From positions 4,960,001 through 5,024,000 of the forward strand of contig CM065182.1 of assembly GCA_033026295.1 (NCBI GenBank): a DNA stretch of 64,000 nt. The letters run 5' to 3'. Position numbers and translations under genes: made by a program. Numbering within the stretch: position 1 is the first letter of the stretch; each line of letters starts with the position of its first letter. The stretch is from Channa striata. Taxonomy: Eukaryota > Chordata > Actinopteri > Anabantiformes > Channidae. Of the stretch, positions 1-11,600 are shown piece by piece. The notes below the pieces were generated by a model. It saw only the letters and a program-made list of their open reading frames with translations. It made no database searches and was not told where the DNA came from.

Positions 1-20
1 CAAACAGTGGCACACCTGGA

Positions 21-33
21 GGGTCAAAGGTCA
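21..33 (+). promoter_or_regulatory. Perfect DR1 nuclear-receptor site
   Basis: GGGTCA, one A, then AGGTCA: two hexamer half-sites in direct orientation with a one-base spacer. DR1 elements bind RXR heterodimers (PPAR, RAR), HNF4 and COUP-TF (NR2F) receptors. Both half-sites fit RGGTCA without mismatch. The site lies at the window edge, so its wider context is cut off. The motif is seen; occupancy is inference. Confidence 0.4.
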
Positions 34-96
34 GTGTTTGCCAAGCACTGACCATCACGATCATCCAGCGTGGTTCGCACTAGTCAGAACGCCATC

Positions 97-240
97 GGTT
101 TATTTGACCTGCTGAACTGGTTTCAACCCATCGGAGAGTGAGGCCACTCTGATTGGCTGTTCAGTTTAGCAAATCAGTCCATGAAAACAGACCATTGTAT
201 TTAGACAGCTAGTTTATTTGACCTGATGAATCTCATCTGG
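97..240 (+). repeat. Short direct repeat pair, about 115 bp apart
   Basis: GTTTATTTGACCTG followed by C/A and TGAA occurs near 98-115 and again near 212-229. Each copy is preceded by a TAG-CAG-like stretch. This could be a small local duplication or two pieces of one old repeat. No open reading frame or terminal inverted repeats accompany it. Confidence 0.4.
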
Positions 241-3200
241 TGCTTCCTGTTTTCTGTATGAGCCTCTTTAAGCTGTTGTCAAACATTTGTTTCCTGGCTG
301 GTTCTCTTTACCATTTGCTTTTCATTTTGCTGTGAACTTTAGTTATTTAAACAGTTATTTGTGTTGCAAATTGACTATTTGTCACAGATTTTGTGTCCCC
401 TGGTCTTCAGCCATTTTAAAGAGAGTAAGCAGCAGGAAAGACAGGAAGCCGCCGTCAATGTGCGTCTGCTGGTTAGACATCCTGCACATGGAATATGAAA
501 AAATGTCAAAAAATGAAATCGAACTACTTAAAAGTGTGTTTTGCAGTAAAAAAAAAAAATGAAATAAACATAAAACTAAACATGTTGGTGCATTAAAGGT
601 GCATGACCTACTTTCTTCACCACATTTGCATGGTCGGAGTAAAAAAAAACAAAAACTGCAGCGTATCCTTCTCTCGACACTGGGGTCGTGCTTTCTCGAT
701 TCGCACTGCGACAAACATCTAATCAGATCAAAATATGCCAGTGTGCAGCACAAAGTGGAGAAGAGCAGGTAAAGCCCATTTCAATAAATCTGCATTACAG
801 CCAAACAGAACTCAGGCGGGTTCGATGTCTGCGACCCAAAATGCACATGGGGGTGAACATCGGAGCAGCTGTTTAACAGCCTTCACGCTCCATTTTTAAT
901 AAGTCGAAAAAGTTCCACACTTTCTATTCAAGTCAGCAGCGGTAGATTGTCTGACATGATTAAACTTTTTATGAAGGTATGAGAACTTTCCACTTGTACT
1001 TGAGCTCGAGTCCATTTCCGATTTACATTTTCCTTGATCCACTTCAAAGGGGCTTTTACTTTGATGAGCCTTAAGGACCTAAAGTTCTTAAAGTTCACTA
1101 TGATCACTCAGTTCTGACTTTTGCTTTGGTTGCTATGAAAACCTATTAATAATGCATCTCCAAGTATAATCTTTATTGCAACTGAGGAATTTGCATATAT
1201 ATTGGATTATCATTAGATTATCTTCATGGCAGCCATCGCGGCATCCATAATTCATGTGTGAAAAGTTTGCTGTGAATCACATGACACCTATTGATGGATA
1301 TTAGCTTTGGGTGGGACAGGTAAGAATTATAGCACATTAAAAATGTATAATTAGTTTTATTAACCTGTGCATTGAAACTAAAGAAGTGTTTTAATTAAAG
1401 TACAATATTTTATATTACGCAATAAAGTGGAGGGCAAAAATCCACAGTCATTGTTCGGTGCAACAATGAATCGCAAAATTTTAATGAAAGCTTCTATATA
1501 CAGAGTCAGTTTAGCCAAATCAAGTGTTATTTCTTTTCTTCCAAAGTCACAGTTTTGTGAACATCTTGGAAAAACACAAATTCATATTTTCTCTGTCTGT
1601 CATTTATTATGCAGTGAGATGAAGTAAAATGAGAAAGTCTGGGGGTAAATAAGAAAACAAACATTAAACTTGGATGTGACACCGCAAACACAGACTGGAT
1701 AAGAAAAATCTCCCAAACTCTGTCAGAGCAAATAAAAAGGATCCCATCAGTGCTGGGGGCTACAGAACCTGTTTGTACTGAATTAACACAAATGTTCTGC
1801 ATATGAGCATGTCAGTAATGCAAGCCCAAAGTTAAATTAAAAAAAAGAAGTTGGTTCCATGATTGTTAGAACAACCAAAATGAAGCTGACGTGTCGAAAT
1901 ATCATTAGATCATCAAAATAACGTTGATGGTTCTGGTGGATGCGCCTGTTTACAGTTTGTCTTCCAACCTTCTGTCTGCACGTCTGACAGATGTTCCACC
2001 AGATTTAAATGGAAAGACACTGTGGAGAAGAACCACAGCTGTAGGAACAGAACTTGTCTGAGAGGCTGAATGTGACGTGGGTTTCAGAACATGTGATACA
2101 ATATTCCACATACAATGTGACTTATTATTATTATTAGGTTTACTTATTGTGATATATGCTAATATCACTTTTCAATTGATTTATTGATCAGTTTGATTTG
2201 ATCTGAACCAACAGGAGTTTAACACAAGCCAACACTAATGACCAGAAGTCCGAAGATTAAAAATCCAGTTTCACTTCAGGTCGATAGAATAAAGAAACGT
2301 CAGTGTCTGATGGAAAACCTGCAGTGAGTGAACGGGATGAAGTGGCCAAAAAGGTGTCGCAGAACATCCGAATCCTGATAGATTCAAGTGTCAGTATTAA
2401 CTCGCTCCGTTCAGCCCAAGTCAACCTACGAATTAAGACGTTTCCACAGGAAGAGGGTCTTTCTGCATGACCCTGAGAAGTTCTGGACTCGAGGGGCAGG
2501 CCTGGGCACCTGGTATCAGGAGACTGCACCGGTGTATGAAAAACTACATCACATCAGAGTATTAAGATGTTCACTATGAATCTTATTTCTGTTTCACCCC
2601 AGGGATCATACAGTATTATTTAATTGTATTAATGTCATCATAAGGATAAAAAACCAGATCTTTCTGCCAACCAGTAGCACACTTCCTTTACTTTTTGAGC
2701 GATGATTAAATAATTATGCTATACTATACTATAACTATATTTTTGGCTAGTTGTATTGGGTGCCTTATGTTTTGCTGTTGTACGGCTGAATAAAGTCCAC
2801 AGGTTGTTCATGTCTTTCTTATGACGGAGAGAGTTTCTGTATAGAAAATAACATGCTCTTCTCCTAAATGACACATAATGCAAGTGAATGCAAGATCTTA
2901 TTTTGACACTTTCAGGATCTTCCTCCTCGCCACCCAACGTCCATTGTACCAGCGGTGTGACAAAACCGTCGGCAAACATCACATCCGCAGCGTGCGGCTG
3001 TGCAGTGTCAACAACGCACAGAGCTCCACTCGCCCACAATCCATCAGCCGTGACGGAGGGACATCAAATATCACAGCGGCTGCCACATTCATCACAGAAA
3101 CCTGCACACGGAGACGATTCAGACTTCAGCCCACCTCCCTCACCTTCAGTCAGCCTGAAGAGTTGTTTCCCTGCATGTCCATCATTGCAATCATAATCAA

Positions 3201-3590
3201 ATATGTACAGTAATACTCTGATTTGGGCGTCTGTGCCGGTTACAGTATCGTGCACAGGCGCACAATGATCACATCTTCCCGTGTGCGCGGCGTCTGTTCC
3301 TGCACACGACAGCAGCTGTCGTGCGTCTATTGTGTGAACTCTCTCAAATGTCAGAAGGACTGTGGCTCTGACAGCGAGCTAAGCAGCCATGGGTGGAATA
3401 AAATGGCTTTTTATTTCCACACATTTAGCCGCCGTGCTGTGTGTCTGCAGGAGAAAGTGTTGAGTGATGGTTCATGATAAAAAATTATTTTATGTTAGCA
3501 TATTTGTCTCATGACTTAAAATAAAAAAACTTGCTTACACAAACAAAAACCAAAGTCCTATTTTCCCTCCTGCTGCCGCTGACCTGCTCT
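241..3590. other. No gene seen; ordinary non-coding DNA
   Basis: Reading frames here are at most about 110 codons, overlap on both strands and show no domain. Short A-runs occur near 549-560 and 642-650, and a short TTA run near 2121-2136. One octamer word ATTTGCAT lies at 1189-1196. An 8-bp inverted repeat with a 3-base loop (CACGACAG/CTGTCGTG, 3304-3322) is centred on a CAGCTG E-box. I see no transposon that I can name. Confidence 0.5.
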
Positions 3591-3599
3591 GACATGGGA

Positions 3600-3850
3600 G
3601 TCGTCCACTGAGGCATAAGGGGCTTGTTATTTTCCCAGCAGGCACCTCATTAGAGGCCCCATGACCTTTTACAACCGAATAGCCCGTTGGTTGTGCGGCG
3701 TTTTGAATACAGATATCCATTTCACTGACATTTTTACGAAAGACAGGACATTCTACCCTGTCGTGAAAAAGTGCTGCCAACACGAGCACTAGTGCAGACT
3801 TTCACCGATCAATTACGCGGCGCTGCCGGCAAGTTTGCTTTGTGTCGGTG
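3600..3850. promoter_or_regulatory. Candidate conserved regulatory block
   Basis: Repeat-free stretch with closely spaced homeodomain-type words (CTCATTAGAGG near 3647 and ATCAATTACG near 3809), an AGATATCC word near 3711 and a nuclear-receptor half-site (TGACCT at 3662-3667). The mixed GC/AT texture differs from the T-rich DNA on either side. The call is from composition and motifs only; conservation is not tested. Confidence 0.28.
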
Positions 3851-5219
3851 AAATATTCCCCAGGTCACAAAACATGGTGGTTATTTTTTCTTGAAGAAGA
3901 AATTCAAGAGGATTTGGTAGACCTTGTTTTTCAGGAGACTTTTTCTTTGTGTGTGTCTATATTTTACTTAATTGGATTTAATCATCTAAGAGCAATACAA
4001 CAATAAACCACTTTTTCCATTTTTTCATAAATCCAAATCACTAGAGAGACAGACAGAGTCAGTTTCTGCTTCCATGGTTTTGTTTCAAAGACTTGTTTGA
4101 CATATTGAGCTGCTGTGAATTTTACTCTTTGGCTTCCTGAACCTGAACCTGACGTCGTCTTCGCTGCCTGAGTAGTTTAGAAATAAAACTGAAATGGCAT
4201 CAGATCATATACTCAACTTCAACCTAACATTTACCTATGTCGATTATCATTAATTTGTTAATGTCCCCAAAGATGAAGCAGCAAAAAAAAAAAAAACACT
4301 TAATATTTTGAGGAAAATATGATTCATGCACTTACTTTAACTTAAGTAAAAATTTAATCGACTACTGATAATTTAATATTGTTTTGTTATTTGTACTTTT
4401 ACTTTAGTGTAATATTTAAGTGCCACCACTATCAACACATACAAGGGTTTTGTTTTGCTGTTTATAGCTACTACACTTTATAAGGTCGTAAGGTTGATGA
4501 AATATTTGACCCATTTATGATTAACATCATAATAAAAATAATAATAATACTTATTGATAAGCTTAGATGCTTTAAAATGTCTATTCCTGTACATCCATTC
4601 TGCAGTAACTTGCCTGGTAACAGGATTTTTCTCAAACGTTAAGTTGTACAAACCACATTTCCACAAATGCAAATGTGTGAATGGAATTCTCTTTTCGTGC
4701 GACGGTTCGAGCATCGAGAGCTGCGCAGCAGTTTTCCGGTCGTGTCCGGTTCTGCTCGTGTGCCCCGTCCCTCCCCGTCCTTGATACTCTAGACCTGCTG
4801 TTTTGCATCTTGCATCTCATTAGTTCAAACACTTCACAGTCACTGCAGCAGAGGTTTGTGAACCCGCCACGGACGACTCTTATTCCAGGAAGTCAACAAC
4901 TTGCACGTCTTGCTCACAGTGTTTCTCAGGATCTCTTTGTTAATCCTCTGCTCCTTTTTCGTTACAGGACAGCCTAAGTTATTAGTCTCTGTTTTTTATA
5001 GCCCATGCAGTTCTGGGTAATGAAACAGAGCACAATACGGACCCCAAGGGCTCCGTGATAAATTAATGATTGTCAGAAAATAGGTTTGATCACGTCTTTG
5101 ACTTTTGGTGACAATGTGGAAGAGATTTAACATCTTGCTCGAGGGGCCTTCAGACGATTCAAGAACTATTTCCCTCATTTCGGTGACAGATGGTTCCTCG
5201 CGTTGCAGGAGCGAAGCTG
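3851..5219. other. AT-rich non-coding DNA, nothing recognised
   Basis: Long A and T runs (for example the A-run near 4281-4294) and a short ATA/AAT-rich stretch near 4530-4550. A GC-richer patch at 4690-4790 carries overlapping small frames on both strands but no domain and no credible splice sites. No mobile element recognised. Confidence 0.45.
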
Positions 5220-5560
5220 CCGCCATCTTTTCTGAACTTCCACTTCCTCAAACTAAGCCGCAGTTTGACCTCACGTCTCAGTTCCCGTCTTTAATGATGC
5301 TGATGAAGATGAAAAACAAACTGAGTAACACAGTAACTGAGCCCGGCGAAACACAAGGCCCCAACAGAAAGAAAAGAGCCTCTTTAATTCGCCTGCAGTT
5401 TAAGATCTCTGCCGGGATCAGGGAAAGTCATCTAGATGGAAGGAAGATGCCCTTGGCTTTGCTGGTTGGCTGACAATAATTTATCAAGCTTTCTCTGCTT
5501 ATTTCCAGAGTCCCTTGCTCAGCAATAATTTGGCTCCAAGCAATACTTTCAAGTTTTCTG
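5220..5560. promoter_or_regulatory. Candidate conserved regulatory block
   Basis: Contains CTTTAATTCGCC near 5381 and GACAATAATTTATCAAG near 5472, and AATAATTTGGCTCC near 5524. The AATAATTT word recurs twice about 50 bp apart, at 5475 and 5524. A 122-codon frame crosses the left half but is lysine/serine-rich without any domain, so I do not call it coding. Enhancer reading is inference. Confidence 0.25.
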
Positions 5561-5672
5561 AAGTTTTCTGATTGTAGACACAATTCGGGGGCTCTATTCC
5601 AATTTTACTGACACAGGTGCTCTATTAAAATATAACGGGCATATCCGCTTGTATCTTTAGTCCGTTTAAGGT

Positions 5673-5755
5673 TTTAGAGCATAAGATCGAAACATTTTTG
5701 ATCTAAAATTTGCCGGCAAAAGGGCATAAGGGCATATGATTTAGAGCATAAGATC
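5673..5755 (+). repeat. 16-bp direct repeat, 67 bp apart
   Basis: TTTAGAGCATAAGATC occurs identically at 5673-5688 and 5740-5755. The spacer itself holds AGGGCATAAGGGCAT, a further echo of GCATAAG. Probably a short local tandem duplication that has since diverged between the copies. Confidence 0.6.
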
Positions 5756-5759
5756 TGAA

Positions 5760-6479
5760 GATTTTTTATCCAACAACTTGAGATTATTTAGTTTATTAAA
5801 TACAATTTCACTGCGTTGCTAAGTTGCGTTGATGCATTGCTCGACACTGTATCCCAACATATTCTGATTGGGGTTAAAGTGAAATCTGCCTCTGTTTGCA
5901 ACAGAAACATTTTTATAACCACCACAGGATGAAAATAGATCAGTATATCCAATGGTTTATTTTCAATTTCATGCTTTTCTGGTTCCATCAAAACGTGTCA
6001 GTGGGTGATAAATCCCGTGCCTAACTACTGCAGTGTCAGCAGGATTTGCTGACTGAATCCCCCCACTGTCATTCTCATATCATAAACATATCCACGATCC
6101 TTATTTATACTCTGTGCTAATCAGGGTCCTGCCTTCAGTGTAAAATGTGACAGACGGGGAAAGGTTTATTTCCATTCACGGAGAAGAGTCGACAACAAAA
6201 GCGAGCGTGACGGCGTTGTTTGGTGAGTCACGCTGTCACCGCATACACGCATCTGCTTTGCTATTAATAGCAATCCCATATATTTTAACAGTATAACACA
6301 TACTGTATGCATACGGCACAGTTCCTTGTTACAGGCTTAGAATGTCTTTGAACACGTGTTGGTGTTGGAGATTCATTTAATGCAAACAAGCTGATTCATT
6401 GCTTTCTCTCCCTTTAAATATGCATGTTTTAGGCAAAGAAGCACAACTGAGTTATTCACACCCTTGGGACATAAACAGA
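5760..6479. other. No gene seen
   Basis: Non-coding DNA with frames under 70 codons. Between about 6120 and 6270 the base composition rises in GC and includes TGGTGAGTCACGC, with a TGAGTCA AP-1-type word, and a TATTAATAGCAAT stretch; this could be a weak regulatory patch. Nothing else recognised. Confidence 0.35.
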
Positions 6480-6960
6480 CTTCAAAAGGAAAAGCCTGAT
6501 TTACTTGGCAATTTTCAGCACAACCAGAATGAAACAGAAAACACAACGTCTGTGTTGAATTCCAAGAGAAACAATACGTTCAACTCAAAACAGCTTTTCC
6601 ATATGCAGGCGGTTAATTTTGCATGCGAAACGCGGGGACCTTTAAAGCACTTTGCGGGACCAAAACAACATTGTTTGGACTGTGTGGCGACGGAGCAGAT
6701 GACGGTTAATTTAGGGTCAATCAACAATCGCTTGGCTCTCGGCGGCCTGGTTTGTGAGTGCGGAGGAGTCCTCAGCTGACCGAAGCCGAAGTGTCCCTCC
6801 CTTTCTAATGGAAGAGATAAAAATGGGCCTAGACCCAAGGCCAACATTATGATGATTAGCCTGACAAGTTAAATTCCTCCCCAGAGGTTCCTAATACAAC
6901 CTCAATTAAACTGTCCCGGTCCCAGGACAACCCACGGCAAGCCGGACTCTCCGGTCGTCG
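6480..6960. promoter_or_regulatory. Candidate conserved regulatory block with paired SOX-like sites
   Basis: AACAACATTGTT at 6664-6675 is an inverted pair of SOX-type half-sites (AACAA/TTGTT). Within 60 bp follow GGTTAATTTAGGGTCAATC and AACAATCG, then TGATGATTAGCC and CTCAATTAAACTG further right. No simple repeat interrupts the block. Inverted SOX pairs are known targets of dimerising SOX proteins such as SOX9; that link is inference here. Confidence 0.38.
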
Positions 6961-7269
6961 GTTTATTACAGCTCATCATCGCGCATCCGCGATCGTGTCT
7001 ATTTTCATCTCTGGACATTTTAATTTCACACACTTTGAGTTTTTGCTGTTAAAATCCAGCCTCTGATTCATGAGATATCCAACGGATCAGTGGAGAACCT
7101 TCATTGGAAATGCATCTTACTGCTACTTTTCATTTTGAATTGTGGCCCGTTGCACAAAGTGGTTGTAGGCGACCATGAAATAGAAATAACAGTCTTATAT
7201 ATAGCGGAAGGGGGGGGTGGATATTTAATTTCCACAATTGCGAAAAGGCAACCCTGTAAAATACTCATC

Positions 7270-7640
7270 GGACGCAAATGATCAAACCAAATATTTTCCG
7301 TGAGGAAATTAAATAGCAGCTCATCTCTTTTTTTATCATCCCCTCTGCTGAATTAAATGTACGACTTTATTGTTTTATTCACTGCTGCGGCTCATTTTAC
7401 ACTGTGCCGTGACGTTTTAATACACCCAGTGTGAGGCTGGCACGGATGCAGATATATTTTTCTTCCTCTGGCATTTGCACTTGCAGCCCAGTGACTCCTC
7501 ACACACACCTTCTCAAGTCGGAAAGCAGCGAGGAGAGTTCTAGCAAAGCCCATATGGAAAGGCGACGTAAAGAGCTCCTGCATGAATATTCAGGAACTGC
7601 AGGTGAATCCTAAAGTCACGCCGTGCATAATTCAAACCTT
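7270..7640. promoter_or_regulatory. Candidate conserved regulatory block
   Basis: Carries GAAATTAAATAGC, a GACGTTTTAATACACC stretch, the perfect palindrome TGAATATTCA (7583-7592) and GTGCATAATTCAAACC near 7623. Small overlapping frames on both strands contain no domain. The region between here and 6960 holds a 63-codon frame that I also treat as chance. Confidence 0.27.
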
Positions 7641-7879
7641 TAAGATTTTAGATTTATCCTTATAGGCGTGTCTATAACCAATTATGAGCCTCAGTCATGC
7701 ATGTGTGTCCATGTTTCTCTGCAGTACATTATTTAAAACCAAACCACTCCGACAGCTTCACAAAGCGGAGTAAAGAGCACATTTCGGTGTTTCGCGTACA
7801 GACGTTCATGCATTAATCATCTCTTCAAGGTTTTTCTTCAAATGTGTCACTTGTCTGTGAGTTGTTGTGAAATTATCAC

Positions 7880-8130
7880 AGTTTTATGCTAATACGCAGC
7901 AGCAGCACGATAAATCCAACAACGTGGGAGAATTCAGTTCTAAACAATGCCTCATCATGCATACGGTCGTTCTGGGCTCGGACTATTTGGGGAAATTAGA
8001 GGTTATTTGTTTACCACCGAGCGTTTCAGCACTGTAACCCCTGAATGTACGAGCTCCACGGAAAATCATTAAAACCTAATTGGTATTCTCTGCGCCGCTG
8101 CACTGCTGCACGGCGTTAAGCAGAAACACT
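7880..8130. promoter_or_regulatory. Candidate conserved regulatory block
   Basis: TTATGCTAATACGC near 7883 resembles a POU-type site, and AAAACCTAATTGGTATTC near 8070 holds a homeodomain core. The block is free of simple repeats and ends in a GC-richer GCGCCGCTGCACTGCTGCAC stretch followed by a T-run. Motif content only. Confidence 0.27.
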
Positions 8131-8329
8131 TGTTTTTTTTAACAATTCCCAACAATGCAGCGATGGAAACGCTTTTCATATTTCTACTTATGCTGATTCT
8201 GTCACGTCCTTTTCTGAACCACCGTCGAGCTCTTGAAATCGAATAACCAGCAGTGATGAGTGTAAGACGACCATCACTCTGGAGCGGCTCTTTGCATTGT
8301 CAGACCGTGTGTGTGATGAAGTGCGGCTC

Positions 8330-8660
8330 TCGCTTTCTCGATTATTTGCATTCTGACCTTCCGTGTCTATAATAAGCTGTAGTGCAACCGAACGCAGCCA
8401 CAGATCAGTTAACGCAGACGCCGTAATCGGCAGCGATGACGTTATTACCCTCGCTGCTGCCTCCGCTGTCTCTATCCCCATCATCCTTTCAACACCTGGT
8501 GACCCCGCAATGATGAAGCGGCTCTAAATGGGATTCAGCCGGCCTGACCCCCGGGGGCCCGCGTCTGTAATTAATCACTCCGTGTTTTGAAACACAAACA
8601 GCTTGTTAATGCCCAGAAGGGATTTAAATGCGGAAACTGTACAGTATCAACCCCTAACCA
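8330..8660. promoter_or_regulatory. Candidate conserved regulatory block with octamer site
   Basis: An exact octamer ATTTGCAT lies at 8344-8351, GTAATCGG near 8421, and TAATTAATCA at 8568-8577. In between is a GC palindrome CCCCCGGGGG (8548-8557). The combination of POU and homeodomain words with a local GC peak is typical of developmental enhancers; function is inferred. Confidence 0.33.
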
Positions 8661-9489
8661 TATGAAAAGAAGAAACAAAAAATAAAGTGCATATTGCAGA
8701 TTAATTAATCGGTTCAGCTTTGCATTTCTGTTCAGTGGTTACAAACTCAGACTCTCCGTTCCAGCTTCTTTTTTGGCTGTTTCGGTAATAAAGAGCATGA
8801 TGCTCCTTCAGACATGAGGATCACGCTCCCGGTCATTTAATGAAGTTTGCAACGAGATGTCGGAGTCAGGACCCGCGTGAGACTGACAGCTGGCACAGTT
8901 CCACATGTCAACAGCGACTTCACAGCCCACCTGCCACATTCAGCTCAGCACTCAACCAAACCCGAGTTCTGACACCAGCTGACCACTTAGCATCGAGACG
9001 TCCATTATCGCCCAGGCTTTTATTGAAATGACATTAAAAGAAATCAACAGAGTGGATTGTTTCAGTGGAGAACATAACTCATACTCCCCCTTCCCCTTAG
9101 CTGCATCTCTTCCTCTCGGCCGCAATGGATCAACGTAAAAATGCAACGTGGGTTTGACGTTGAGCGACACGAGAAACATCAGACACAAGTCGAGCCTGAT
9201 GCATCAGTTTCTGTTATGATCGTTCTGCAAGTATTAATAGACAAATACCAATGTTAATATTTACTGGTGTGATGTGAGCGCAGCTTAACGGTGGCTGGCG
9301 GCGGTCACTCAAAGAGATGTCTCACAGAGGCCACACACTTCCCCTCACTCTACAAATCCATTCTTCAGCGACTGACATTATTTCTCCTAACGCCTGTCGG
9401 ATCTTTTGTCTTTGATAAGTAGCACGCTCATTTTAAAAGACAGCGATCCCTCTGTGCAAAGACATTTGTCCCCTGAGTTGACAGACTTA
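8661..9489. other. No gene seen
   Basis: Non-coding DNA without recognisable repeats. The patch 9270-9420 (GC-rich, then CTAACGCCTGTCGGATC and TTTGATAAG) could be another weak regulatory element. Frames reach only 78 codons. Confidence 0.35.
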
Positions 9490-10330
9490 TGAACCTTGAT
9501 TGTGGACATCCAGCAGACATCCACAAAAGACCTGCTCCACATCACGAGCTAAAGCTGCCCACATTTACACAAGGGGAAAGCAACCAGGTGCAAAATCCAG
9601 ACAAATTCAGGCAGGCGAGCTAGACGGTAGTACATCTTTATTTTCCACTCGGTTTGGATTTCTACCGACCTTCATAAATTGATCCTTATCAGACATTTAC
9701 ACCGTGAACCTTTACAGGACACCAGTGGACTCATGTCAAGATGTTCAGATATTCAATCGGTGGACATCCATGACAGAGCGAGAGTTTGTCTGGATGTCCG
9801 CTGACGACCAAAATGGATCCAAAACAGATGTCCATGTCTTAAAGCAGTTCACAGCTCATAAAAATGCTTATTTGATGCTTTGTATAGATATATGCTGGAC
9901 ATTTAAATTAGAATTTTGGTGGATGTTCTATAAAGATGTGTCGAAGCTGGTTCAAAACGGACATTAATTTGTTAGTGTCCATTAATACACAATAACCTCT
10001 AAAGTATTTTCGTAACAAACCTGACATTCAAACCATGCTCAATATCTCTGGACATCTAAATGAAGTGTTGTCCAACTTATTTTGGGCATTTATTTACGTC
10101 TATTTAATGTTGTGGACATACGTCTGAAGTGTTGTTGTTTTCATAACCATAGGCCTCCAAGATATCCTAAGGAGACTTTCTGATATTGGTTGAGGTTATG
10201 TCAATGGACATCCAATTCAAAAGACGTCCACATATCCTACCTGTTACATACATGCACAGATCAATAGAAGACGTCCTCCATCGGACGTCCTTAATACTGA
10301 ACACATTTATTGTACGTGTCAGAAATTAGA
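9490..10330. repeat. Decayed repeat built on GGACATCC / GGACGTCC words
   Basis: At least ten variants of GGACATCC or its reverse complement recur: GTGGACATCC near 9502, CAGACATCCAC near 9514, GTGGACATCC near 9762, TGGATGTCC near 9791, AGATGTCC near 9827, GTGGATGTTC near 9919, GGACATTAAT near 9958, TGGACATCT near 10050, TGGACATCC near 10204, AGACGTCC near 10223 and GGACGTCC near 10284. Spacing is irregular and both orientations occur, so it looks like a heavily mutated tandem or fold-back array. Family not identified. Confidence 0.5.
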
Positions 10331-11169
10331 CAAACTGACATACTTGCCTTACCTATCCAAATACATTCAAATATACTATAACTCAATAAAATTAACTCCT
10401 GCCTAACCACATACACCTAAAACGACTTTACAGTTCCACGATTAACGACGAGCTGTGTGTCGAGCAGGAGATGAACGTGGAGCCTGGCAGGTGAACAATA
10501 AATAAAGTTGTTTTTATTTCAATATCAGATAAGAACAAGAAAAAAAAAACACGTGAAATCAAATCAACTTCCCCGACTGTTTATGCTGCGCAATGAAACG
10601 AAAGTAATAAAGTCGTGCCCACGGGAAGGTGTCCATACATTTATTCATCTTTGAAACCGCAAAGCACAAGCCACGGATCAAAAGAGCATCTGTACGCCGG
10701 AGCCGGAGACGCAAACAACTCACATTCACAGTCCAGCCTCTTTATGCTCGGCTCACTCACTCGGAAGCATATGAGCACACAAGCGGCGCACTAACGAACA
10801 CTCCGAACACTTCACAGGCCGCGTGTCCACACGACAAACAGGTCAACTGAACAAACACTAAAGGCACGTCTGTGCGAATCCACAGGACCTCGCGTTTGAC
10901 CAATTATCCACATGTGTGGCCCGCGCTGAGGCGGAGACGGGCTCAGCCGTGAGGTTCTGGCAAGCGTCAACTCCTGCCTCGTGAGGCCATTGCCACCGGA
11001 GTCGAGCTTCACAGATGTCACCGCTTGTTCCGCCCTCGCGTTGGCCGACTCTCAGTGCAGCGTGTCACTGCTTTTTTAAAAATCCAGCCCCCCCCAACAC
11101 ACACCCACCCACCCGCAAACGTGCAGCAAAGACAACAGAAAAGCCAGTTGGCTGCACAGTCACCTGAAC
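10331..11169. other. No gene seen
   Basis: AT-rich left half with an A-run near 10540-10550. The right half (10640-11110) is GC-richer with C-rich runs near 11088. Frames of 60-73 codons on both strands have no domain. No mobile element recognised. Confidence 0.4.
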
Positions 11170-11600
11170 TCAAATGGCTTCCTCCAAACTAGTCTGGCTT
11201 TTTTGGCACAATTTCCACATAATGAAGGACCTAAGAGCCTCTGGGAAAACTAAACCAGGGCGTCCGGCGAGAGAGACCCTAATTATGCAGAGTTCAACAA
11301 AGACGTTGACTCGAACTGACGGCTCATATATGTTGTACGTATTTATGCTGCTGATTAGCTAATTTCACCATCTATATCTGAAGGTTTGCTGGACGCCCTG
11401 AGCACCAATACACATAAAAACAGCACAAATAAGTTGATTTAATGAGTCACACATGCCAACGTTCTCCAAGGTGAGCCGCAGTAAGAGCCGTGCAGCTTAT
11501 ATTTCAGCAAAGAGCGATGGCAGAGCAGTAATTATGCAGCAGCTTATTCATAGTCTGTAAACAGAGATCACAACGTTCAGACAGATCAGCCAACGACACG
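11170..11600. promoter_or_regulatory. Candidate conserved regulatory block with repeated TAATTATGCAG
   Basis: The 11-base word TAATTATGCAG occurs twice in the same orientation, at 11280-11290 and 11529-11539. Between them are TGATTAGCTAATTTCACC near 11351 and AATGAGTCACAC (AP-1-type TGAGTCA) near 11442. Repeated identical homeodomain/POU-like sites 250 bp apart fit a modular enhancer. Conservation untested. Confidence 0.38.
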
